DNA from: Actinomycetes bacterium
GTDB lineage: Bacteria > Actinomycetota > Acidimicrobiia > Acidimicrobiales > Microtrichaceae
Assembly: GCA_023437745.1 (NCBI GenBank)
Contig: JAEZFI010000092.1
Location: 1 to 5,701, forward strand
Direction of reading: 5' to 3'
DNA length: 5,701 nucleotides
Positions 1 to 5,565 of the stretch are shown piece by piece (the first letter of the stretch is position 1; each line of letters opens with the position of its first letter). Position numbers and translations under genes: made by a program. The notes beneath the pieces are model-generated. The model had not been told where the DNA came from and did no database searches. It saw nothing but the letters and a program-made list of their open reading frames with translations.

Positions 1-14
1 CGCCAGATCTGGCG
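1..14. repeat. 14-bp perfect palindrome at window edge
   Basis: CGCCAGATCTGGCG is a perfect inverted repeat with 7-bp arms and no spacer. It lies 24 bp before the first candidate start of the NUDIX gene, in a reading frame that stays open to the window edge. It could be an operator or part of an upstream gene's end. A perfect 14-bp palindrome is also not rare by chance in GC-rich DNA of this length, so function is unproven. Confidence 0.3.
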
Positions 15-38
15 CGTTCCACGACACAGAACGGGGGT

Positions 39-623
39 TTGGAGCTGTGGGGCGCTGATGACCCTCGCCTTCGCTCGACCGTCGAGCCGTCCGTGGCGAT
101 CGAGCAGGTGCAGGGTGTCGTGTCGACGGGACCCGATCTCGAGGCGGCCAGGGCCCGGATCCTCGAGGCGGTCCGGGACGCAGCGGCTCCCGCCGATCGG
201 CACACCCGGCCCGGCCACCTGACGGGCTCCGCCTTCGTGGTGCGCCACGACGGGCGCGCTGCGGCCCTGCTCTTCCACCGCAAGCTCCGGCGGTGGCTCC
301 AGCCGGGTGGCCACGCGGACGGCGACACGAACCTGGCCGCCGTGGCGCTGCGCGAGGCGACCGAGGAGCTCGGGATCGACGGCCTGGCGGTGCACCCCCT
401 GCCCATCGACCTCGACGTCCACGAGGTCCGACCGCCGGGGGAGGACCCGCACCTGCACCTCGACGTGCGCTACCTGGTCGTGGCGCCCGAGGGCGCGACG
501 CTCGTGCAGAACCACGAGTCCGAGTCCCTGCGCTGGGTGGAGCGCGACGAGCTCGACGCCTTCGACCCCGACGACGGGCTCCGACGACTCGCCCGGGTGG
601 CCTGGGCGACGTTCGACGCCTGA
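39..623 (+). CDS. NUDIX hydrolase (possibly 5'-incomplete)
   Basis: This is a NUDIX-superfamily hydrolase of 194 residues as written. Such enzymes are cytoplasmic and cleave a nucleoside diphosphate linked to another moiety, using divalent metal. The substrate cannot be read from the sequence. The fold starts near residue 60 (HLTGSAFVV). HRKLRRWLQPGGH (80-92) leads into the NUDIX box at 91-113, which ends in REATEELGI with Glu106, Glu109 and Glu110 as likely metal ligands. The first Glu of the G-x5-E-x7-RE consensus is Thr97 here. HLHLDVRYLV (138-147) is also typical of related actinobacterial proteins. The start is uncertain. TTG at 39 is the first start codon in the window, but the frame is open back to base 1 and there is no well-spaced Shine-Dalgarno site, only GGGGG one base away. 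GTG codons at 93 and 108 are alternatives. The family call is firm; the start is not. Confidence 0.88.
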   Translation: MELWGADDPRLRSTVEPSVAIEQVQGVVSTGPDLEAARARILEAVRDAAAPADRHTRPGHLTGSAFVVRHDGRAAALLFHRKLRRWLQPGGHADGDTNLAAVALREATEELGIDGLAVHPLPIDLDVHEVRPPGEDPHLHLDVRYLVVAPEGATLVQNHESESLRWVERDELDAFDPDDGLRRLARVAWATFDA

Positions 624-626
624 CCC

Positions 627-639
627 GCCACCTCGTGGC
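627..639. terminator. small hairpin between convergent genes
   Basis: GCCAC (627-631) and GTGGC (635-639) form a 5-bp GC-rich stem with a CTC loop. It fills most of the 15-bp gap between the stop codons of the two convergent genes at 623 and 639. A symmetrical stem here could end transcription from both sides. There is no T-tract on either side and the stem is short, so this is only a weak candidate for a bidirectional terminator. Confidence 0.25.
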
Positions 640-1223
640 TACACGTCGTCGGGGGTCTGGCAGCTGCCCATCTTGTTGACCTGGCTGAAGTTGTCCATCG
701 ACTTCGACAGCTGGGTGTCGTACTTCTGGGTCACGAGGAACTCGGCGTGCTCGTCCACCCGCAGGGCGTCGGCGTAGTCGTAGCGGTCCTGGATGTAGAT
801 CGACCAGTCGTCCACCCACTGGCGGATGAACTTCTCGCGCTCGCTGCCGGCGGGGATCACGCCTCGCAGCTCGCCCTGCATCTCGACCAGCCGGTCGGTG
901 GCGCGGTCGACGACGTCGGCGCGGTCCCCAGCCGTCTTGGCGCTGGGCGCCGAGGGCAGGGCATCGATGTCGGCGCTGGCGGCCTTGCAGATGGGCTCGG
1001 CGGCCTCGGGGAAGCGACGGTCCTCGAGCCACGACGCCGGGTGCATCTTGCCCTGGTTGGCGAAGACGTAGATCCACATGATGGCGAAGAGGAGGAAGAC
1101 GGTGACCGCCGCGACCCTCGGGAGGGTCAGGCCGCGGGGTTCGTCCTCGAACGGCGTGGCCTCGGGCCGGGGCGTCGGCTCGGCGCGCTCGTCGTCACTC
1201 GTCGGGCTGGGCGTGCTCGGCAT
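639..1223 (-). CDS. Single-pass membrane protein of unknown function
   Basis: I do not recognise a named family in this 194-residue protein. Residues 1-31 are rich in Pro, Ser, Thr, Glu and Asp and look disordered. Residues about 34-54 (PRVAAVTVFLLFAIMWIYVF) form one membrane segment. The remaining 140 residues are mostly helical-looking, with an aromatic stretch (QWVDDWSIYIQDRYDY, 135-150). If the N-terminus is inside, this domain is outside the cell, where its only two cysteines, Cys79 and Cys188, could form a disulfide. The ATG at 1223 is preferred because it gives a full N-terminal tail before the membrane segment; the ribosome binding site is weak. The gene lies 67 bp downstream of the penicillin-binding protein on the same strand. 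That gap shows no clear promoter or T-tailed terminator, so the two may be co-transcribed. A cell-envelope role is inferred only from topology and neighbour. Confidence 0.8.
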   Translation of the reverse strand: MPSTPSPTSDDERAEPTPRPEATPFEDEPRGLTLPRVAAVTVFLLFAIMWIYVFANQGKMHPASWLEDRRFPEAAEPICKAASADIDALPSAPSAKTAGDRADVVDRATDRLVEMQGELRGVIPAGSEREKFIRQWVDDWSIYIQDRYDYADALRVDEHAEFLVTQKYDTQLSKSMDNFSQVNKMGSCQTPDDV

Positions 1224-1290
1224 CGGGGCGTCCGGTTCTCGGGGGTCTGCGGGCGGCGTCGTGACGGCCGGTTCGCTGGTCCGGAGCCGG

Positions 1291-3744
1291 TCAGGGTTGG
1301 ACGCTGACCACGACCCTACCGTCGACCGAGACCGCTCCGACAGCCGGGCTGATCTGCCAGATCTCCCCGCTGGCGGGCGGTTCGGCGTCGGCCAGGACGA
1401 GGCCCGGCGGCGCGGGCGCCGGCACGGGGACGACGACCCACTTCTTGGCGGCGAGCTGCGGGATGGCGCTGGCCGCCATCTGGCCGATGACGTCGGGGAT
1501 GGGATCCGGAGGGGGCGGATCGCCCGGGGTCGACTCGATGACGACCTCCGAACCGCCGACGACGGTGGTGCCGGCGGGCGGGCTCTGGCCGATGACCTGG
1601 CCGGGGAGCGCCCCCGGGACCTCGATGTTCACGCGGCGCACCCTCAGCCCCAGGCGGCGGACCCGCGCCGTCGCGTCGGTGATGGTGGAGCCGGCGACGT
1701 CGACCATCGTGGCCGTGCCGGGCGCTCGCTGGGGCTGGAAGATGGCGGTGTTCTGGCGGAGCGTGGTGGTGGTGACCGGCCCGGCGCCCTCGGTGGTCTC
1801 CCCGCCGAACGGCAGCGGGGGGCGCCCGTCGAGCGCCGACTTCATGAACTTCGCCCACACCGGCGCGACGAGGCGTCCGCCGGTGCGGCCCACCTGGCGC
1901 AGCCGGCCCTGGGGCGTCCGCGAGTCGTAGATCGGCGTCGCGTAGCCGGCCCAGATGGCGGTCACCAGGTCGGGCGTGTACCCGACGAACCAGGCGTCCG
2001 TCTCGTCCTGGGTGGTGCCGGTCTTGCCGGCAGCCGGTCGGTCGATGCCGTTGCCGGAGGCGGTGCCCCGCGTGAGGACCCCTTCGAGCGCGGTAGTGAT
2101 CGAGTCGGACTGGGCGGCGGTCAGCACCTTCGTCTGGGTCGGCAGGTGCTGGTAGAGGATGTTGCCGTTGGCGTCGACGACCTTCGTGACGAGGGTGGCG
2201 TCGGTGTGGACCCCGCGGTTGGCGAACGTGCCGTACGCCTCGGCCATGTCGAGGACCGTGTTGTCGTTGGCCCCGAGGACCGCCGACGGCACCGTCACGA
2301 ACCCGGCACCGGTGCTGCTGTCGTAGCTCGTGTCGATGCCCATCATCGACGCGTACTCGGTGAGCTTCGCCGGGCCCACCCGGGAGTCGGCGACGAGGTT
2401 GCCGAAGCACGTGTTCGCCGAGTGGATCGTGCACTCGGTGAGGCTCGCCTTCCCGAGGCCCTCACCGCTGACGTTCCACGGCGCGTACCCGGGGATGCGG
2501 ATGGTGGCGGAGCGGGGGGCGGCGAACGAGTCCTTCATCGTGATCCCGTTGGCCAGCGCCGCCGCCAGGGCGATCGCCTTGAACGTCGAGCCGGTCTGGC
2601 GGCCCTTGCCGACGGCGAGGTTGTACTTGGCGTAGCTGTGGACCTCGGCGTTCGTGTCGAAGAAGTCGTAGCCCCCGACCATCGCGCGGACCTCGCCGGT
2701 CCGGGGATCGAGTGCGACCAGGGCGGCGTCCGGCGACTTGCGGGGGTCGGTGATCGCCCGGGCCTGTTCGGGGAAGGAGGTGCGGAGGCTCTCCTCGGCC
2801 TTCGCCTGCATCGTGAGGTCGAGCGTCGTCGTGATCTTGAGCCCGCCGTTGGACAGGAGGCTGGACCGCTCCTCGGGCGTGGCGCCGAAGCGGGCGTCGG
2901 TGCGGATGAAGCGCTTGACCTCCTCCACGAAGTGCGGGGCGGCGTAGCGCTCCTGGACCACCTCGGCTCGGGAGGGCTGCAGCTGCAGCGGCGTGGCCTT
3001 CGCTGTCTCCGCCGCCGTCTCCGACACGTAGCCCTGTGCGGCCATCTGGTCGAGGACCAGGTTGCGGCGGGCGAGCGCTCGCTCGGGGGCCCGGTACGGA
3101 TCGGAGGCGCTCGGCGCCTGGATCAGCGCGGCGAGGAGCGCCGCCTCCGGCAGCGTGACCTGGTCGACGGGCTTGCCGAAGTAGTTCTTCGAGGCGACCT
3201 GGACCCCGTAGGAGCGGTTCCCGAAGAAGATCGTGTTGAGGTACTGCTCGAGGATGTACTCCTTCGAGTAGTTCCGCTCGATCTGCAGGGCCAGCGAGGC
3301 CTCCTCGATCTTGCGCTGCAGCGTCTTCTCGGGGCTGAGCAGCGCGATCTTCACGTACTGCTGGGTGATGGTGGAGCCGCCCTGCGAGGTCTCGCCCGAC
3401 TGGCTGTTGGCCCCGAGCGCCCGCGCGATGCCCTTGGGGTCGACGCCGTCGTGCTCCCAGAACCGCTCGTCCTCGATCGCGATCACCGCGTCCTGGAGCA
3501 CCGGGGGGATCTGCGAGAGCGGCACGGCCTCCCGGTTCTCGTCGGGGATCACCTCGGTGATCAGCGTGCCGTCCGCCGAGAAGATCTGCGTCTTGTGCCC
3601 CGTCGACGCCACCACGGTCGGCAGCGCCCGCCGACCCTCGGCGCAGCCCACCAGGATCGACGACACGCACGTGAGGACCACGGCAGCCGTGAGGAGGCGC
3701 GGGCGGGGGCGGGCGCGCGGAGGGGAGGGGATCACGGGCGCCAT
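1291..3744 (-). CDS. Class A penicillin-binding protein with PASTA tail
   Basis: This 817-residue bifunctional peptidoglycan synthase (PBP1A/PonA type) polymerises glycan strands from lipid II and cross-links the stem peptides outside the membrane. The GT51 domain carries EDERFWEHDG (catalytic Glu91), GGSTITQQ (122-129), RKIEEASLALQIE (144-156), KEYILEQYLNTIFFG (161-175) and ALLAALIQAPS. The transpeptidase domain follows DPRTGEVRAMVGG and has S386TFK389 (acylated serine), S442AN444 and K574TGT577. After a Thr-rich linker come one clear PASTA domain (about 680-738), a Pro-rich hinge and a more diverged second PASTA-like unit (about 749-816). The N-terminus has Arg-rich residues 10-16, a hydrophobic stretch, then L31-V-G-C34, which reads as a lipobox. 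The ATG at 3744 fits this signal, with a weak GGA 4 bases before it. An in-frame ATG at 3786 is possible, and the longest frame (3939) would overlap tyrS. The gene is divergent from tyrS. Confidence 0.95.
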   Translation of the reverse strand: MAPVIPSPPRARPRPRLLTAAVVLTCVSSILVGCAEGRRALPTVVASTGHKTQIFSADGTLITEVIPDENREAVPLSQIPPVLQDAVIAIEDERFWEHDGVDPKGIARALGANSQSGETSQGGSTITQQYVKIALLSPEKTLQRKIEEASLALQIERNYSKEYILEQYLNTIFFGNRSYGVQVASKNYFGKPVDQVTLPEAALLAALIQAPSASDPYRAPERALARRNLVLDQMAAQGYVSETAAETAKATPLQLQPSRAEVVQERYAAPHFVEEVKRFIRTDARFGATPEERSSLLSNGGLKITTTLDLTMQAKAEESLRTSFPEQARAITDPRKSPDAALVALDPRTGEVRAMVGGYDFFDTNAEVHSYAKYNLAVGKGRQTGSTFKAIALAAALANGITMKDSFAAPRSATIRIPGYAPWNVSGEGLGKASLTECTIHSANTCFGNLVADSRVGPAKLTEYASMMGIDTSYDSSTGAGFVTVPSAVLGANDNTVLDMAEAYGTFANRGVHTDATLVTKVVDANGNILYQHLPTQTKVLTAAQSDSITTALEGVLTRGTASGNGIDRPAAGKTGTTQDETDAWFVGYTPDLVTAIWAGYATPIYDSRTPQGRLRQVGRTGGRLVAPVWAKFMKSALDGRPPLPFGGETTEGAGPVTTTTLRQNTAIFQPQRAPGTATMVDVAGSTITDATARVRRLGLRVRRVNIEVPGALPGQVIGQSPPAGTTVVGGSEVVIESTPGDPPPPDPIPDVIGQMAASAIPQLAAKKWVVVPVPAPAPPGLVLADAEPPASGEIWQISPAVGAVSVDGRVVVSVQP

Positions 3745-3809
3745 TCTGTCCGCCCGCGCCCTGCCGACGGTGGCACCGGATCCCATCGAGGGGCCCGACG
3801 AGGCGCCGC

Positions 3810-3823
3810 TACGCTCGGCCTCC
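3810..3823 (+). promoter_or_regulatory. Candidate leaderless promoter of tyrS
   Basis: TACGCT (3810-3815) matches the actinobacterial TANNNT -10 pattern and ends 8 bases before the tyrS ATG at 3824. Transcription would then begin at or within a base or two of the start codon. The bases just before the ATG (CGGCCTCC) hold no Shine-Dalgarno motif, which agrees with leaderless initiation. I see no convincing -35 element. TANNNT is short, so the match alone could be chance; the spacing and the missing ribosome binding site strengthen it. Confidence 0.45.
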
Positions 3824-5128
3824 ATGTCCGCGACGCCCCCCTCTGCCGCGATCCTGGCCGACCTCGACGCCCGCGGGCTCGTGCACGACAGCACGGACCG
3901 GGCGTCGCTCGCTGCGTTGCTCGACGAAGGCGTGACCACCCTCTACTGCGGGTTCGACCCCACGGCCGACTCCCTCCACCTGGGCCATCTCGTGCCCTTG
4001 CTGATGCTGCGTCGCTTCCAGCTCGCCGGGCATCGTCCCATCGCGCTCGCCGGCGGTGCGACGGGGATGATCGGTGATCCGGGTGGCCGGTCGGACGAGC
4101 GGGTCCTGCTCGAGGCCGACGTCCTCGCCGCGAACACCCGGGCGATCTCCCGGCAGCTGGAGCGCTTCCTCGACTTCGAGGCCGGAGCGAACCAGGCGAT
4201 CCTGGTCGACAACCGCGCCTGGACCGAGGGCCTCGGGGTGATCGACTTCCTCCGGGACATCGGGAAGCACCTGACGGTCAACCAGATGATGGCGAAGGAG
4301 TCGGTGCGGTCCCGCCTCGAGCGCGAGCAGGGCATCAGCTACACCGAGTTCTCCTACATGCTCCTGCAGGCGAACGACTTCGTGGAGCTCTCCCGCCGTC
4401 ACGGCTGCCGCCTGCAGGTGGCCGGCTCGGACCAGTGGGGGAACATCACCGCCGGCATCGAGCTGCTGCGGAAGCGCGACGGGATCACCGGGCACGGCCT
4501 CACGGCACCGCTCGTCACCCGGTCCGACGGCACCAAGTTCGGGAAGAGCTCGGGTTCGAACGTGTGGCTCGACCCTGCCCGCACCAGCCCGTACGCCATG
4601 TACCAGTACCTGCTGGGGATCGAGGACGCCGACGTCGGCCGGCTGCTGCTCCAGCTGACGCTCCTCCCGGTCGACCGCTGCCGGGAGGTGGAGGCGGCGC
4701 ACGCTGCTGAGCCGCACCGCCGCACCGGCCAGCGGGAGCTGGCCCGCGCCGTGGTGGCCCTGCTCCACGGCGAGGCGGTGCTGGCCCCGATCGAGGCCGC
4801 CAGCGCCGTGGTCGCCGGCGGTGACGTGGGCTCGGCGTCGACCGAGGCCCTCGAGCTCCTCGAGCAGGAGCTCCCGACGTTCGCGCTCCCGGCCAGCGAG
4901 GTCGACGCCGCCGGAGGCGCCGACCTCCTGGCGCTGTTCGCCCGGGAGGGGATCGCGCTCGCGAAGTCCAAGGGCGAGGTGCGCCGCAACCTCGGCGGCT
5001 ATCGCCTGAACGGTGCGCCCCTGGCCGACGGGGCGGTCCTCACCCGGGACCTGCTGCTGCACGGCCGGTGGGCGCTGCTCGGTCGTGGGCGCTCCGCGCA
5101 GCATCGCGTCCTCGTGGTCGTACACTGA
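3824..5128 (+). CDS. tyrS: Tyrosyl-tRNA synthetase
   Basis: This class I aminoacyl-tRNA synthetase attaches tyrosine to tRNA-Tyr in the cytoplasm. It is 434 residues long, normal for the bacterial type. YCGFDPTADSLHLGH (41-55) contains the tyrosine-pocket residues Tyr41 and Asp45 and the HIGH-type motif H52LGH55. GGATGMIGDPGGR (77-89) follows. Tyr178, Gln182 and Asp185 in YMLLQAND, and GSDQWGN (201-207), complete the tyrosine and adenylate site. The KMSKS-type loop is K238FGKS242, the form usual in bacterial TyrRS. The C-terminal region, from about 374, is an S4-type RNA-binding domain (KSKGEVRRNLGGYRLNG) ending in RVLVVVH, so the protein appears complete. The ATG at 3824 is chosen because family homology begins just after it; the frame remains open far upstream only as a shadow of the opposite gene. 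It is followed by a hairpin and then the rRNA operon on the same strand. Confidence 0.98.
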   Translation: MSATPPSAAILADLDARGLVHDSTDRASLAALLDEGVTTLYCGFDPTADSLHLGHLVPLLMLRRFQLAGHRPIALAGGATGMIGDPGGRSDERVLLEADVLAANTRAISRQLERFLDFEAGANQAILVDNRAWTEGLGVIDFLRDIGKHLTVNQMMAKESVRSRLEREQGISYTEFSYMLLQANDFVELSRRHGCRLQVAGSDQWGNITAGIELLRKRDGITGHGLTAPLVTRSDGTKFGKSSGSNVWLDPARTSPYAMYQYLLGIEDADVGRLLLQLTLLPVDRCREVEAAHAAEPHRRTGQRELARAVVALLHGEAVLAPIEAASAVVAGGDVGSASTEALELLEQELPTFALPASEVDAAGGADLLALFAREGIALAKSKGEVRRNLGGYRLNGAPLADGAVLTRDLLLHGRWALLGRGRSAQHRVLVVVH

Positions 5129-5135
5129 TCCGGCC

Positions 5136-5156
5136 CCCTCGGGGGCGCCCCGAGGG
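5136..5156 (+). terminator. GC-rich hairpin terminator after tyrS
   Basis: CCCTCGGGG (5136-5144) pairs perfectly with CCCCGAGGG (5148-5156) across a GCG loop, giving a 9-bp stem that starts 8 bases after the tyrS stop codon. There is no T-tract after it; actinobacterial terminators often lack one. A competing, overlapping hairpin is possible: GCCCC (5133-5137) with GGGGC (5142-5146) around a CTCG loop. The stem separates tyrS from the rRNA promoter 40 bases downstream. Confidence 0.6.
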
Positions 5157-5195
5157 CACGGTGACCACCGTCACAGCGCTCACGGCGGTGTCGGG

Positions 5196-5224
5196 TTGAC
5201 ACCTCCGGGGGCCATCAGTATTGT
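5196..5224 (+). promoter_or_regulatory. rRNA operon promoter
   Basis: A perfect TTGACA -35 box (5196-5201) is separated by exactly 17 bases from a TATTGT -10 box (5219-5224), which matches TATAAT at four of six positions. Transcription should start near 5229-5231. This is the strongest promoter-like sequence in the window. It lies about 345 bases before the 16S gene, a usual place for an rRNA promoter, and is read by the housekeeping sigma factor. The DNA just upstream is GC-rich, so no A-tract UP element is visible. Confidence 0.85.
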
Positions 5225-5244
5225 CTCCATTCGCCCCGCACGGC

Positions 5245-5270
5245 GGTTGCAGCTGGAAACAGCGACAACC
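5245..5270 (+). other. Leader stem-loop 1 with GAAA tetraloop
   Basis: GGTTG (5245-5249) pairs with CAACC (5266-5270), then after a 2x2 internal loop (CA opposite GA) GCTG (5252-5255) pairs with CAGC (5260-5263). The cap is GAAA (5256-5259), a GNRA tetraloop. It sits about 15 bases after the predicted transcription start, so it would be the first structure to fold in the nascent rRNA. Function is unknown; protecting the 5' end or pacing polymerase are possibilities. Confidence 0.55.
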
Positions 5271-5301
5271 CGACATCCGGCGGGAGCGACAGGAACCAAC
5301 T

Positions 5302-5324
5302 GCACCGCTCGTTCCGAGCGGAGC
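5302..5324 (+). other. Leader stem-loop 2
   Basis: CCGCTCG (5305-5311) pairs perfectly with CGAGCGG (5315-5321) around a TTC loop. Two more pairs, GC (5302-5303) with GC (5323-5324), extend the stem beyond an A-A mismatch. It is a strong GC-rich hairpin inside the leader. It is not followed by a T-tract, so it is unlikely to act as an intrinsic terminator. Confidence 0.55.
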
Positions 5325-5341
5325 TGCGTTCCGCCGAGACG

Positions 5342-5359
5342 GTCAGCCTCCGGGCTGGC
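5342..5359 (+). promoter_or_regulatory. boxB-like hairpin of rRNA antitermination
   Basis: GTCAGCC (5342-5348) pairs with GGCTGGC (5353-5359), seven pairs including one G-T wobble, capped by TCCG, a UNCG-type tetraloop closed by C-G. It ends 3 bases before boxA, the boxB-boxA order found in the Escherichia coli rrn leader. The boxB call rests on position and shape, since boxB sequence is not conserved. Confidence 0.55.
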
Positions 5360-5362
5360 GAG

Positions 5363-5375
5363 CGCTCCTTGACAA
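5363..5375 (+). promoter_or_regulatory. boxA rRNA antitermination signal
   Basis: CGCTCCTTGACAA matches the Escherichia coli rrn boxA (TGCTCTTTAACAA) at 10 of 13 positions, including the GCTC and ACAA ends. In other bacteria boxA RNA is bound by NusB with NusE (S10) so that polymerase resists premature termination on the untranslated rRNA. It lies directly after a boxB-like hairpin and about 200 bases before 16S. It also contains TTGACA, but no -10 box follows at the right distance, so it is not read as a promoter. Confidence 0.7.
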
Positions 5376-5406
5376 CGGAAGAGAGAACGCACCACAAAGC
5401 GAGTGC

Positions 5407-5447
5407 GGGCGACCGACGTGATGGCAACTTTTCACTTCGGTCGACCC
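5407..5447 (+). other. Long leader stem-loop followed by AT-rich tract
   Basis: A 14-bp imperfect stem is formed by GGG (5407-5409) with CCC (5445-5447), CGACCGA (5410-5416) with TCGGTCG (5437-5443), and GTGA (5418-5421) with TCAC (5432-5435). It has one bulged A (5444), one C-T mismatch and a 10-base loop. Just after it, 5448-5466 has 15 A/T of 19 bases, the most AT-rich patch in this part of the window. The pair resembles a terminator with a poor T-tract. It lies downstream of boxA, so it could be a default stop overcome by antitermination, or a processing site. Confidence 0.5.
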
Positions 5448-5473
5448 TCAATTCATTTTATGCAATGTCCAAG

Positions 5474-5491
5474 TCCGACCCTCGGGTCGGA
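5474..5491 (+). other. Leader stem-loop 5
   Basis: TCCGACC (5474-5480) pairs perfectly with GGTCGGA (5485-5491) around a CTCG loop. The sequence after it is not T-rich, so it is more likely a structural element of the pre-16S leader than a terminator. Confidence 0.5.
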
Positions 5492-5549
5492 TCCGGATGT
5501 CGCCAAGTTGGGAAGGCGTAGCCACGCTGACCCGGCTCTCTGATCTCAG

Positions 5550-5565
5550 CGACACCTCGGTGTCG
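5550..5565 (+). other. Leader stem-loop 6, next to 16S
   Basis: CGACAC (5550-5555) pairs perfectly with GTGTCG (5560-5565) around a CTCG loop, the same loop and closing C-G pair as stem-loop 5. It ends about 8 bases before the predicted 16S 5' end, so it may help to mark or present the maturation site. That role is inferred from position only. Confidence 0.5.

Noticed and set aside
1224..1290. Promoter or terminator between the PBP gene and the small membrane protein gene
   Set aside because: The 67 bases contain no TANNNT box at a sensible place and only short CCGG inverted repeats with loops too small to fold well.
3311..3823. Upstream extension of the tyrS frame
   Set aside because: TyrRS homology begins just after the ATG at 3824. 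The extension is antisense to the PBP GT51 domain and shows no conserved features.
3745..3823. T-box or other riboswitch ahead of tyrS
   Set aside because: The gap is only 79 bases, shows no T-box core or antiterminator, and the likely transcription start is at the ATG.
3745..3939. Longer N-terminus for the penicillin-binding protein
   Set aside because: Starting at 3939 would overlap tyrS by 116 bases and place about 65 unstructured residues before the signal sequence. The ATG at 3744 gives a normal signal peptide.
1078..4077. A 999-codon open frame on the + strand across the penicillin-binding protein gene
   Set aside because: It is antisense to a gene with every expected catalytic motif, its translation is low-complexity Arg/Gly/Ala/Asp-rich with no domain, and it overlaps the tyrS start. 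Long antisense frames are expected in GC-rich codon use.
3809..5125. A 438-codon frame on the minus strand across tyrS
   Set aside because: It is antisense to an intact synthetase gene, rich in Arg/Gly/Glu/Val without a recognisable domain; a shadow frame.
5369..5374. TTGACA as the -35 box of a second rRNA promoter
   Set aside because: No TANNNT-like -10 box lies 16-18 bases downstream (the region reads CACCACAAAGC). The hexamer is explained by the boxA match.
5421..5543. A 40-codon ATG frame in the rRNA leader
   Set aside because: It runs through stem-loops in a region transcribed as rRNA precursor and has no ribosome binding site or homology that I can recognise.
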